From Parastagonospora avenae f. sp. tritici 18332-5 (Eukaryota; Ascomycota; Dothideomycetes; Pleosporales; Phaeosphaeriaceae), in contig JAFJTR010000008.1 of NCBI GenBank assembly GCA_022559985.1, positions 558,001 through 622,000 of the forward strand: a stretch of DNA of 64,000 nt. The letters are read 5' to 3'. The notes beneath the pieces are model-generated. The model saw nothing but the letters and a program-made list of their open reading frames with translations. It was not told where the DNA came from and ran no database searches. Shown here one piece after another: positions 33,974 through 44,761 of this stretch. The position numbers and the translations under genes were made by a program. Positions within the stretch are counted from its first letter, which is position 1. Each line of letters begins with the position of its first letter.

Positions 33974-34740
33974 GTCACCGTCTTTGATAAGAGCAACCTT
34001 TTGTCCAAACACCATGAAACTCTCCATAGAGGCGATCGCGGTGGTATACCGCTGGGTCTAGCAAGCCAGTATCATTTACACGCACTCAGGAACCACCGTC
34101 TTCGTCTACGCTAAGCCCATCACAAGGTTCAGCGAATTTGCGATTGTGCGCAGCATGGGAGGCTTGGTGTGTCACGGGAAGGTGTACGGCGGTGAAGAGA
34201 TGCGGCAAAGACAAATGCAAACAGCAGAAAACACTGAACTTTGGTAACCTTGTGCCTCTATAACCCCAGCTTCTTTGGCTGCGCACGTTTGCTCCCAACG
34301 TTTTTTAATTGCTACCGTCACAACAACGAGCAAGTGAATGCATACAGGCCAGATTACCGACAGACGCAACGAACTGCAAATCCGACTTCACTGCGGCTTT
34401 TTGAGTCTGCCCGTTTGCTATTGAGTCACGCTAGTAAACTGCTACGTTTTTCCATTTCGCGGTCGCGTCAGTTACGTGGTTTTGCTGTTGCGGTCACCGT
34501 GGTTATTACTGCTCCCACAATAATAATTTGCAACTTCGACAAAAGTCCTCACTCGCAAAACCTCTGCAGCTTTGACAGACGCAATAAACATCGGCACCTC
34601 TGACAAACACAGTCAACCACAAAGACCTTTGAAAGGTACCCATAATAACCATACTCCTTCAGACTACGCTGTCTCCCGCATTACAGCAGATGCCCTCGCA
34701 AGCTTCGAGAGAGAGACAAAGCGCCCAATAAGCCGCCGCC
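33974..34740. other. Intergenic, no gene recognised
   Basis: About 0.77 kb between two plus-strand genes. No motif-bearing frame. The 34741 ATG is in a good context (cgccgccATGg). Confidence 0.4.
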
Positions 34741-35586
34741 ATGGACCGCCGAATCAACATCAAATTGACACCCTTCAATGTCGTATTCGTCTTCCTCGCC
34801 TCCCAGCTCACTGTCCTTCAGTACTTCACTGGCTTCCTCAACGGCGCAAACATGGTCAACGGCTCCTGGATCCAGCTCGACGGGTTCCATCCAGTCATCT
34901 TCAACTTCTTAGCACAATGGCTTCTCGACAGCAGCGTCTGGCCCCTCAGGGATTGCTCCGCATCTGCATCAGCATCAACCATCCTCGACGTACTCGACAT
35001 CACCTTCTCGACGCTCATAGATACCACACAAGACGCAAACCCGTATGCGATGACGGCAGCGAGAAAATTGGTGCAAGCCTACTACATGGGTCTTCGAATC
35101 GGCGCATACCACTTCATGGACGCCATAATAAACGTCATTATCCGCAACCTACGCGTTGATGCTGCCCCGTCACCTGACCAGGTCTTCCAGGTGTACATGC
35201 GAGGCGGAATCGGTATTGACGGCTTTAGGAAACTCTGCGTTGACGCACACATCTGGACTAACCGCATCAGCGGCGGCCAGGTGCCCCGCCTATCCGACTA
35301 CATGGCCGAATTCCAAGCGGATGTCAATGCCACGTTCCGAAAGTTGCAAACCCGCAAGTACACCTTGGACGCCACCAACCCCGCCAACCCTCGCAACCGC
35401 GAGATGATGGACGTGGAGATCAACTTTGCGGCACTTGAGAATTGCCTTTGCCACGGCAATCAAGGAACTCTCAAGTGCCGCTACCATGTCCATCCAGCAA
35501 CTGATCCATGCTGGAACCTCATCGTCGACACCACCCCCGTCGTCCTCCCCGCGCCCCGCCCCACTGGCGCTCGCCGCCGCCACTGA
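34741..35586 (+). CDS. Hypothetical protein, BTB-like helical pattern
   Basis: Single exon, 281 residues, strong start context. The first 60 residues are hydrophobic (VVFVFLASQLTVLQYFTG), followed by FHPVIFNFLAQWLL, which resembles the VF-x-x-hh-x-WLY segment of fungal BTB/POZ proteins. A helical region with AARKLVQAYYMGLRIGAYHFMDAIINVIIRNL recalls the helices after the BTB fold (LV-x-x-Y-x-hA-x-KL-x-h-x-x-hxNxhI). The C-terminus has Cys/His-bearing sequence (CLCHGNQGTLKCRYHVHP), perhaps a metal site. I do not recognise a named family; BTB relation is inference. A long frame also exists on the opposite strand, but this strand has the better pattern. Confidence 0.5.
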   Translation: MDRRINIKLTPFNVVFVFLASQLTVLQYFTGFLNGANMVNGSWIQLDGFHPVIFNFLAQWLLDSSVWPLRDCSASASASTILDVLDITFSTLIDTTQDANPYAMTAARKLVQAYYMGLRIGAYHFMDAIINVIIRNLRVDAAPSPDQVFQVYMRGGIGIDGFRKLCVDAHIWTNRISGGQVPRLSDYMAEFQADVNATFRKLQTRKYTLDATNPANPRNREMMDVEINFAALENCLCHGNQGTLKCRYHVHPATDPCWNLIVDTTPVVLPAPRPTGARRRH

Positions 35587-35996
35587 GCGTAATGCTCACC
35601 ACCTGGATAGATTGGAAGGGACATAGAGCTAACGGATAGAAGGAATCAAGTGCCTCCGGGATACATCGTCGACCTCCATAGATAGCGAATAAAAAGTTTG
35701 ACTTCCTCCTAGCACACTCATTCTAACCCCACTTGATTTGACACGATAGTACATTGAGGATAATCCCACTAACGTATGGTGTATAGGCATCGAATAGACC
35801 GATCTGGCCCTGACGCCATCCAGCCTGCACTATCAGGCTTCAACGACACTGTCACGACGGTCTTCAGGTCGTACTATGGGGCGGAGAAGGGTTCTGGTGG
35901 TATGATGGAAGACATCATGGCATTGACGTAAAGATACAAACTACCACCCAAACAACGCCCAGCAATGCCGCGTATACTTATAGAAATGCAACTTCC
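35587..35996. other. Convergent intergenic region
   Basis: About 410 bp between converging stop codons of the BTB-like gene and HPPD. Nothing beyond probable 3' UTRs. Confidence 0.45.
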
Positions 35997-37270
35997 CTAC
36001 ACCAAGTTCCCCCTAGCATCCTGCTCCCTCTCAATCGCCTCAAACAAGCTCTTAAAATTGCCCGCCCCAAACCCATCGAAGTTATTCCTCTGGATAATCT
36101 CAATGAACACCGTCGGCCGATCCATCAAATGCTTCGTGAACAGCTGCAGCAAATACCCACCCTCGTCGAAATCAATCAAAATGTCGAGGCTCTTGAGCAC
36201 TTCAAAGTCCTCGTTTAGCACCAGGCCTGACTTCTTAAGCCGCAGCTTCATGCTATCGTAGTACGTCTCCGGAACTTTAATGAACTCGACGCCCCTCGCC
36301 TTGAGATTCGTAATTGCGCTCACAATATCATCAGTCCGCAGGGCAATATGCTGCACGCCCGGCCCGCCATAAAAGTCCACGTATTCCTCGATCTGGGATT
36401 GTTTCTTGCCCTTGGCCGGCTCGTTGATGGGCATCTTGACCACATCGTTTGGGCTGGCCATGACGATAGATTTGAGCGCCGAGTACTCGGTGCAAATGTC
36501 CTTGTCGTCCACGCTCCAGAAGCGGTGGAAGCCTAGGACGTTCTCGTAGTAGGAGCATACGTCTTCCATCTCCTCCCAGTCTTGGTTGCCGACGCAGTGG
36601 TCGATGGCGTGCAGGTGGACGGGCGGGAGGAAGCGGGAGAGTGCGTCGCGTGTCTTGGGCTCGGAGCGGTAGCCGGGGAGGAATGTGCCGGTGTACGAGT
36701 TCTTTTGGATCAGGGTGTGTGTTGTGTCGCCGTAGGTGCGGATTGTGGCGAGGCGGACGGTACCGGAAGCGTCCGAGATGTCGTGGGGGGCGGCGATGAT
36801 GGCGGCGCCTGAGGAGACGGCAGCGGTGTAGATGGCGTCGAGGTTGTCGACTTCAAAAGCCACGTCTGGTGGGATGTTAGTATTTTCATCCTTTGTGTTT
36901 GGGTAATGCTTGACTTACCCTTTACAGCATCGCCATGTCTCTCCTGGTGCTCATGGATCTCCCGAAGTAGCTGTTCGTCTTCTTTACTGAACCGTGTGCT
37001 CTGCTCCAAGCACCTCAAAGGTGATGTCAAGACGAAAGTAACGTTACCGTTCCGGATGACATGAGAAGCAGTGGCACGCGATCCAGTCTCTAATCCGCTG
37101 TACGCAACACGCTCGAAACCCATGCGCGAGACATAGAACGAGGCAGCTTGTTTAGCATTCCCGACATACCAGTGGACATGATGATATCCACGGTACGCGG
37201 ATAGGTCTGAGGAAGGTGTAGCATTCGTTAAGCTCGGCGAGCTCGGTGGGGAAATAGCAGCTGGCGCCAT
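35997..37270 (-). CDS. hppD: 4-hydroxyphenylpyruvate dioxygenase
   Basis: Two exons, 37270-36919 and 36865-35997 (53-nt intron, GTAAGT donor), giving 406 residues, the usual length. The enzyme converts 4-hydroxyphenylpyruvate to homogentisate in tyrosine catabolism, using Fe(II) and O2. The N-terminal vicinal-oxygen-chelate domain starts YRGYHHVHWYVGNAKQAASFY. In the C-terminal domain the iron ligands are visible: His in AIDHCVGN, His in GPGVQHIALRTDDI and Glu in VFIEIIQRNN. The C-terminal gate helix FGAGNFKSLFEAIEREQ is intact. The start at 37270 is the only good ATG. It is divergently arranged with a TTC36 homologue 830 bp away, and a Zn2Cys6 regulator lies beyond. No other tyrosine-degradation gene is within the window. 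Confidence 0.95.
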
Positions 37271-38101
37271 TGTGAAAATCAATTTTTAATATCAACAGAC
37301 AGAGGTAGAGTTGATGTGATTATTATTATGTTCAAGAGCACTGATGCGTAACGAAGGAGGGATATATGCTAGTCGAGCAGTGATTACCTGCTCCATCTTT
37401 ATCATTCACACGCACTCCGCCCACTTGCCTGCAAAAACCGCAATCTCGATGCTGTTCATAGCAAGTGCGTATCACTCACCGTCATGCTTAGTCCTTATGC
37501 CGAGATCACGTGCGGTGACCTTCCTGAACGGTTCGTATTGTCCGCTGTTGTCCGCTTTGTGAGAGTCCGCTGGTATCCGACGTGGACGAAGGGCACGGAG
37601 CAACACGTTTTAGTGCACGCCTGGCAGTAGATTACTGCACTCATAGAAAAGGGAAGAATCTGATCTCTGTAATCATGTAGGCTCCATGTAGTCGGATATG
37701 AGTGGTGTTCAGCTTGCGGTGTACGAAAGGGCCGTTTGATGTTGCGTGAAATGGGCGTGGCCATTTCGGGCAAAAGCCTAACTATTTATGCACAAGCGCG
37801 CGTGCTTTGCCGTCAAAAGCCGCCCGCACGCTCTATGCCGAAGGAACGACAACGACAAAAGCTATGGCAATCACGGGTCTATAGGTCGAATATTCCTCAT
37901 TTGCAGTAGAGTAGATCACATTACTATTGATCATTCTCTCTAACACTTCGACCAAGCAACTGAACCACGCTCTTCAACCATAGTTTAGCCACTGCCACTG
38001 TCAGCCAGCCGTCAGGAAACGAAATTATATCTTGATCACTGCTTGATATTCAGCACTATCTGCCTTGTTGAACATTCCAGCTGTCTGCGCTGCCCGACAT
38101 A
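37271..38101. promoter_or_regulatory. Divergent region between HPPD and the TTC36 homologue
   Basis: About 830 bp separates the two start codons, so both promoters lie here. AT-rich just upstream of HPPD (about 37280-37330). I see no coding sequence. A shared regulator is possible but no specific palindrome stands out. Confidence 0.5.
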
Positions 38102-38821
38102 ATGGCTGTCTCGACCTCTCCCACTACACTTTCCGCGAACGACGCACGAGTGCTAAATGCCCTCTTCGACCCGGAGACCCTGCCATCATCTGTCGCAAAG
38201 TCACAAGACGCCACAGCAATCGACGCATCACTGCAACCACATCCCAGCATTCCCGCATCTCAGATCTCGGCACTTGAAGCTCAGCAAAATGAAATCGTAC
38301 GGCGGATCTCCACGAGCTCCAGCGAAAAGGACATCGACCTCGCGATCGCGGAATTAGATCGAGTAGTGGAAGCGTGCCCGAACTACGGCAGCGCATACAT
38401 CAACCGCGCCATGCTTTTGCGCATGAAGCTAGAGTCGCAGCTTACTGCTGCTCAACACATCTTCTCGCACTCGACGAGTGACGTAGAACCTCTTTTCACA
38501 GATCTGTCTCGCGCGATACACGTCTCGTTGCCTGCTTCTTCGCCAACAGCACCAGTATCAACATACCAAGCCAAGATACTTCGAACTGCGTATTCGCATC
38601 GAGCATATCTTTACCTTAAAGCCGCGGAGACAGGGGCGGCTTTACAGGGACTAGAGAAGAGTGAATTGGAAGAGCTAGCGAGCAAGGATTTTTCCGGCGC
38701 GGCGAGGCATGGCGACGAAGTAGCGCGGGAGATGAGTGTGAGGACGAATCCGTACGCGAAGATGTGTGGAGCTATTGTCAGGAATGCACTCAAAGAGGAG
38801 ATGAAGTCAGAGACTCCATAA
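38102..38821 (+). CDS. Tetratricopeptide repeat protein 36 (TTC36) homologue
   Basis: Single exon of 239 residues. After a short N-terminus with VLNALFDPETL (TTC36 proteins carry an LFNP/LFDP motif here), residues 60-220 form three TPR helix pairs: QISALEAQQNEIVRRI with DIDLAIAELDRVVEACPNYGSAYINRAMLLR; FTDLSRAIHVSL; and SHRAYLYLKAAETG followed by DFSGAARHGDEVAREM. It ends with the diagnostic VRTNPYAKMCGAIVRNAL, matching the NPYA-x-LC C-terminus of TTC36. It is probably cytosolic and acts as a protein-binding scaffold. In mammals TTC36 has been reported to bind and stabilise 4-hydroxyphenylpyruvate dioxygenase. Here it is divergent from that very gene, so the same partnership is a reasonable inference. 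Confidence 0.82.
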   Translation: MAVSTSPTTLSANDARVLNALFDPETLPSSVAKSQDATAIDASLQPHPSIPASQISALEAQQNEIVRRISTSSSEKDIDLAIAELDRVVEACPNYGSAYINRAMLLRMKLESQLTAAQHIFSHSTSDVEPLFTDLSRAIHVSLPASSPTAPVSTYQAKILRTAYSHRAYLYLKAAETGAALQGLEKSELEELASKDFSGAARHGDEVAREMSVRTNPYAKMCGAIVRNALKEEMKSETP

Positions 38822-38971
38822 GCGAGAAGCGTGGCTTGTTGCTGAGAAATGAAGTCCCAATATCATTAAGTCGTCTATCATTAGCATTATTATATTGCTT
38901 TTGTCGTGAAGCTCGTGGAAGGAGGAGGACTTCAAGTGTCGTACTCAACACATTGGTATAGCCGAACGACA

Positions 38972-41492
38972 TCACATCGGCAAATTCCATATGAAATCTA
39001 ATGTGCCGTCATCAAAGCCTTGGAAGCTTTGCTGATTGTCAAGCCCAAAGGGCGCCATTGCTGGATCAAAAGGTAGCGCAAGCCAGTCATCGTCAGGCAT
39101 CAAGCCGGTCACGTTCTCCGCAAGAGACGATAAGCTTGACTGACCCGCATTGTGGTTGTTCAGGAAGTCCATTCCTGTCGTGCTGCTAGCCTTGTTGATA
39201 TCCGTGGAAGTGGCGCGTGATGGCAGTCGAGGAGGCCTTGAAGAGACTACAAAACTCTCGCGGAGTCGCGCAACATGAAGATCCAATAGTGTCGCATATC
39301 GCGATGCCAGATGCATATCGTCAAGTGTACCTAACGGCGTTAGTCACGGACTACGAGTAGGTTCCAAAAAAACTTACTTGCGCGCAGAGCTCTGATAGCC
39401 CCCTCCAAGATATCGAGCGAAGACTGTAGCTTCTGATTGCGCGATCCGAGACTCAAACCTTTGATGAGATAGATTGAAGAGGTGGTGATACGCAGGAAGA
39501 TGCGCACGGGCGAGTATCTAAGCGCGCCAGTTTCCGAAAGCTGGCATACTTTCTGCAGGATCTGGCAGCTTCCATCAACAACTTCTTGGATGAAATCATA
39601 GTCTCTGGGCTCCAGGTTGAAAGACAAGTTGTCTTCCTGTGGCACGTCCGGATCGGTCTCGGCGAGTGTTCGCTCTACAACGGCTTGCATGCCGAGCGAG
39701 TTCGTGTATATCCGCACGTACTGATACTCTATATGCAGCATGTCGTGCAATCCGACTTTGAGCTCTGCGAAAATATTAGCATGAGAGAGTTAATGGACAG
39801 AGCAGGTTGCTTACTGCAAGGATCTAGGTACTTCTTCCTCCAAGAAGTTAGGAGTGGCTGAAAGTGCTCCAGCAATCCAATGTAGCGCCCAGTGCGCAAT
39901 AGGCTCCGTGTGGTTGCAGCAGAGGGGTATATGGTATCGGACACGGAACGCGCAAGCTTGGTAAGCTCAACCCAGGCGCTCATGAACGACTGCCACTGTT
40001 CAACAGCACCAGTGGCGGAATCGACTGGAATCTTTTCCATGAGTGCGTGATTAAGGCTTTGAGGTATCATGGAGGTACAGCCCAGCCTCCACGACAATTG
40101 TTCCAACAAGACATAGAGTAGCTTCCGAGCTCGTATGCGGCGTATTACCAAGTACTCTGAAGTGAACTTGGGATACGAGACCTGGTCCTTCTCGATGCTG
40201 GCGTTATCTTCGAAAAGGCCGAGCTCCTGAGCAAGCGACAGTGCGCAGCCCATAAGCATCCAAGACATGCGATCTGAGCGCTTCGCCGGTTCAATGACGT
40301 CCTCGAGCCAACGACTTGACGTTGCGTCCCCTTCCAGTAGCCTTGAGCCTTCTTCAGTTGTGTTGTTCGCACCGATCATAAGTTCACAATCCCAACCGTC
40401 TGCGGCTGTCGGAAAATGGAGTGCACGCGGATGCCACTCCGAAAGCAATAGAAGTGCTTCGATGGAGCCTATGGTCCGGCTTTGCGCTTTCGATGGCTTG
40501 ACCTGGCCAAGCATAATCTTCATAATGAATCGCTGGCACTGCTCCCACAATCGATCATGTACGAAATATCCTCTTGAAGCGCCTCCTACACCAGGAAGAA
40601 TGTTATAGCGAGATGAGATCATCAATATCGTGGTGCATAAGAATGGATCGAGTGCGATCAACGCGTAGTGATTCTCATTGTGGGCATAAAACTCTCCAAG
40701 AATGGGTGATAGGGGCGAGCAATTCTTGAAGAACAAATCGACGTACGTCACAGCTTCGTGTGCAGAGAACCACCCCATCTGTACAAATCGGCAAGATGTC
40801 CAGACCTTGAGGGTTTCTGGAGATGGTGTTGACATTTGCACAGGCTGGGCCTTGAAGGTGTGGAACGGTGATGACGGAACGCCTTCGTAGCCAGTTGCAC
40901 CTGACCTAGGTGTTTCATAGGCTTGAGAGCCCGATTGCTCCTGGTTATCCATAGCATCACGATGGTGAGCAGCTTCGAAGAGCAAATTGAGCGCATCACT
41001 GCCGCTAGACACAACCGTTCTCATGACCGAATGTGCCAGGTCAGGTTGCGAGGTCGATATGCGGCGAAGATGACCTGGAGAGAATGTGTCGGAGCGCTGG
41101 CTGCCATTGACGTGAGGACTTTGCCCAGGTGTCATACCATGTGTGGAGAATGACGACCTGTGAAGTGGAGATGGCTGAACGGTCGCAGCCGGATGCAACT
41201 GGGTGGCGGCCGGCTCATCCAACTCATTGTCTCTCGCCTCGCCAGGTTTCCGTCTCTTTACCCACGACCGCTCAGATCGAAACACGCATTCTCGCATCTC
41301 TCGCTTGCATCTTTGGCAGGGTGGCTTCAATTCGCCGCCATCAGGCCCAGTACCAAGGATGCACTTGGCTTTGCGCTGGCGACAGTTGATGCAAGCCTTG
41401 TACGCACGCTTGAAGTCGTCTGGGTGGGTCCGCTTCTTGCTCGAGCCATTCATACCATCATGTGTTGTACCACCGTCGTTAAGGTCCTCCAT
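38972..41492 (-). CDS. Zn(II)2Cys6 transcription factor, Aro80-like
   Basis: Three exons, 41492-39815, 39764-39378 and 39330-38972 (introns 50 and 47 nt), giving 807 residues in phase. A binuclear zinc cluster is at residues 34-69: C34-x2-C37-x6-C44-x14-C59-x2-C62-x6-C69. The long loop and the basic KRRK that follows resemble Aro80-class regulators, which control aromatic amino-acid catabolism in yeasts. Next comes a Ser/Pro-rich linker, then a long middle homology region (about 240-690), including SSRYNILPG, ALLLLSEWHPRALHFP and ARKLLYVLLEQLSWRLGC. The C-terminus (about 700-807) is acidic with DDDWLALPFDP and FDDGTLDFIWNL, likely an activation domain. The start at 41492 is the first ATG. It converges on the TTC36 homologue and lies near HPPD, so control of tyrosine catabolism is plausible but unproven. 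Confidence 0.85.
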
Positions 41493-42299
41493 GGCAATTA
41501 GTTCGTACGATGGTAATGTGATGCGGATGGCGCAGGAAAGAGATGTATAGTTCACCGCGGGTAGTCGCGTGAATGACTGGATCTTGGGGTGAAAAACTGC
41601 TAGCCGAGCTTTGCCGCCACCAGCCGCGGCGCACTTACCGCAATAACGCCTTGCGCTTCAGGCATACCAGTCGTCGCGACCCTCATCTAAAAGCTATTGT
41701 CTGTGAAATATTGGAATTGAACGCTCTATCTCGCAGCTTTGGCAGTGACGGGCGCAAGCAATGTTAGTCTTGCGCTGTGAGATGATCGAAGCCGGCTAGG
41801 TGCGGGCCACGTGCCGGATGCCAAAGGCGCGATCTTTTCATTAGCCTGCGAAGTCGTTCTTCACCGGTGCTAGGTGAAGTAAGTAAGGAAAGAGGATGGA
41901 ATAATCTGACAGATTATTTCAGTCGCCATCGATTACGTCGCAAAGTACACCCGCTGATGTTGTATGTTCCTAGTGATATGAGATGATACAAAACGGCAAC
42001 ACCGCGTGGTGCAGGTGTGCAGCGAGCCATATTCAGATTCAAGTAGGTAGTACAATGAAGCATTTCGGACTCCGGACTTGTGTGCAACGCGGTCGACAAG
42101 ATCCTCTCCTCCGCCAAGGCGATCCGCTACGCCATCAGCCTCAAACATGAGACACTTGCGGGCCGCTGCACGTTTCACATCCAGCACATCATTCCATGTA
42201 CAGTAGATCACTAGCCGTCGAAACACAACACAGCTCTTATTCGCTTCAGCCAAGCATAAGACAAGGGGCCCAAAGCGTGCACTCAGAGGCGCCAGAGCT

Positions 42300-42565
42300 T
42301 ACCCAAGTCGGGTTTCGCAAAGGCATGATGCTGGACGTTGATGCGCGTGTAGCTTGGCTGGGTCAAGGTGTATGGGAATTTGATCTTGGTGCCGGTCTTT
42401 GAGAGTTCCGTGGAGGAGAGTTGGCCACCGACATAGTTCGTAGTGTAACGGTGGAGCGTATTGGAGATCTCTACGGTTGTAACGGAAGAAGGATTACGCT
42501 TGTAGAGGTATAAGAAGGGGGTGTTCGACGGCGGAGATGGATAACAAGAGTAGCGTTCAGTTCTG
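42300..42565 (-). other. Possible exon or gene fragment of unknown family
   Basis: On the minus strand one frame reads as plausible protein for about 80 codons (segments such as NTPFLYLYKRNPSSVTT, EISNTLHRYTTNYVGGQLSS and KIKFPYTLTQPSYTRINVQ), ending at a good donor (GACTTGG/gtaagc near 42300). It has no ATG and is preceded by a possible acceptor (agctacag), so it would be an internal exon. I find no convincing flanking exons, so it may be a gene relic or chance. I do not recognise the family. Confidence 0.25.
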
Positions 42566-42583
42566 TAGCTTTCAGCTCATGGC

Positions 42584-42654
42584 GAACCTCTGTTGAATTA
42601 TCAACTGGTCAAAGGAACCTCTGAACCTCTGCATGCATGCAAAGGAACCTCTGA
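42584..42654. repeat. Short direct repeats, gaacctctg
   Basis: The 9-mer gaacctctg occurs at 42584, 42615, 42623 and 42645. The longer copy caaaggaacctctga at about 42610 recurs 30 bp on, with a GCATGCATGC palindrome between. Could be a slippage product or clustered protein-binding sites. Confidence 0.6.
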
Positions 42655-43382
42655 TTCGGCACTCTCTTCACTCTCTTTTACTTTCAAGCTGAACCTTTGC
42701 CTCCGGAACAATCAACTCGCTACCTGTTGATCATCGTCATCATGTCCGATCAGACAGCGTCCGATATTGGAGGCAGGGCAATCGATCAGCGTGGCGCCTA
42801 CACGCACCTGATAAGCTTCAATCAGAGGGTTCTCGAGGTAGCTGGAAGGAGTTCACCAATTCTCGTGGAAGCCATAAATCGATGTTTTGACGGTTTTCTT
42901 ATAGAGGCAAAGAGGACAGCAAAGCACTAGGTACAAGTTGGCTTGCTTCGCAAAGCTGGTCTCATTGTCATCAGAAGCTCTCGTTCCGACTGAGAGGTGG
43001 CGAGCATCTATGCTACTCCACATGAGTAATCTACAAGTACAGAGTTGTTGATAGGCAACGGAATACATGTGATTGTCCGCTAAATATAATAACCACATTA
43101 AATGAAAGACTGGTTGCCCCACTTTGTAAGATGTTAAGATGCATTTAATGTAACGCCGCAAAACGACATGACCGTGTTCCCCCTTATTCATACAACAACG
43201 ATGACGTGACAGTCATTCACAAAAGAAATTGGAGATATGATCCAGCATAGCATTGGACAATCTTGTCAGTTGTGCGAAGTGTTCCAGGCGTTGGGGAGGT
43301 GGGGACCAAACCGCACCGCCCAACTGCGCAGCCATCACCACGAACGGTGCATGATTGTGCAGTGAATAACCAGACGAATTGC

Positions 43383-44761
43383 CTAAGCAAAAGCTCCCAC
43401 GGCCGCCATACCAGCAGCACCCAAGAGGACGTAGATGAACGCCATGGTCCTATCCTTGCCCTGCAAAGTATGCTGAGCCTCCTCGGACAGGAAATCCTCG
43501 GCCAGAAGGTCAACAAGAGCGGCGTAAATGAGGAGACCGGAAGAAATGGCGTTGAAAACACCAACAATGATCAGACCAAAGGCAGAGTTGGGATCGTAGG
43601 AGCCACGGGTTATGAGTCCGATGGCCTGACCGATGGGAGCAGTTGTACCGAAAGCAACGACAAGTACCCATGGCTTCCAGCTGTTTGATGGGTAAGGCAC
43701 AGCAGCAATACGAGATCCGAGACCGAGACCCTCGAACATCTGATGGAAGACGATAGCAATCAGGAGAATGATGAAACCTTCCGCGGTGATGGAGATGGTC
43801 ATGCCGACGAAGACGGAGTGGAAGAGGATACCACCTTCGATAAGCGTGATCTGCATAGACTGCTTCTTGAGAACCATGGGATCGACAGCCTTCTCAACAT
43901 CATCATCGAAGTACGAAACATTGCTGGTCTCCTGGGGCGCCGGCTGCTGGTAGTTGGGGAGAGCTGGCATTTGACGGTTGAGCATGCTCAGCATCTCGTC
44001 ACGCTGACGGACGTACTGTTCGTAGAAAACGATGAACCACGGCGGCATCTCGGATTGGGCCTCCAACTCGTCCGAACCAGCGTTCTTGGTCGTAGGGAAG
44101 GGGAAGTTTTCCACTGGGTAGGTCGCTTCTTGCCATCCTCGCTTCTCGTCGCGCTGAGCCAACATTGTCTTCTGGGAATCGTAACTCTCCACACGGCGGA
44201 TGGGGTTGTTGAATGCGGCCTGGACACCTGCGGGTGGTGCGTGGCCATTGAACTCCTCGCCAGTTGAGCCGCCGTGGGTGTGACCTCCAGTCTTTGCGTT
44301 GAGCCACATTTCGATTACGAACAGAGCGAACAGAGAGGCCATCATGATGACACCGGGCATGGCGGGGTACTTGTCGGTGAAAAGTTCCGGTAGGCAAGGG
44401 TCGTTGAGAGATGCGAAGGCGGTTGGGAGAAGCTGTAAATGTTAGCACACTATTCCGAGCATGCGTTTAGAAAATATAGACTGACATGGACGAAAGCAGT
44501 GGCAATGAGGACACCAGTACCGAAATGCTTGCAGAAGAAGAAGACCTTCGGTGGGATCTTCATCCACTTGACCTTTTTGGCTACGACTGGAAAGCCGCAA
44601 CCACCAATCGAAGCGAAGAAGACAATGACTGTTCATCAATTAGTCAACGGTGTTGCTGTATAATCTTGATATCACTTACAGACTGCAGCCACGTGCAGGG
44701 GGAAATCATACTCGGCGCCATCTGCCTCACTTCCACACACCGGCTTCTCCATGTCGGACAT
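43383..44761 (-). CDS. ZIP-family zinc/metal transporter
   Basis: Three exons, 44761-44680, 44628-44486 and 44432-43383 (introns 51 and 53 nt), giving 424 residues in phase. Eight membrane segments are evident. TM1-TM3 read FIVFFASIGGCGFPV, FFFCKHFGTGVLIATAFVHLLPTAF and MMASLFALFVIEMWL. The H-rich loop is short (GGHTHGG), followed by a 150-residue cytosolic loop. TM4 carries the ZIP signature EGGILFHSVFVGMTIS and TM5 carries VFHQMFEGLGLGSRI, with the metal-binding His/Glu pairs intact. It resembles the fungal plasma-membrane zinc importers Zrt1/Zrt2. Two start ATGs are close together (44761 and 44752). Zinc-regulated expression is expected from the family, but I did not find an obvious ZAP1-type site. 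Confidence 0.9.

Larger units (their letters stand above)
41493..43382. other. Long intergenic region with minor features
   Basis: About 1.9 kb between the starts and ends of two minus-strand genes. It holds a possible orphan coding segment on the minus strand (42300-42560) and a cluster of short direct repeats (42584-42654), both listed separately. A small plus-strand frame from the ATG at 42742 (62 codons) has no features and I do not call it. Confidence 0.4.
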
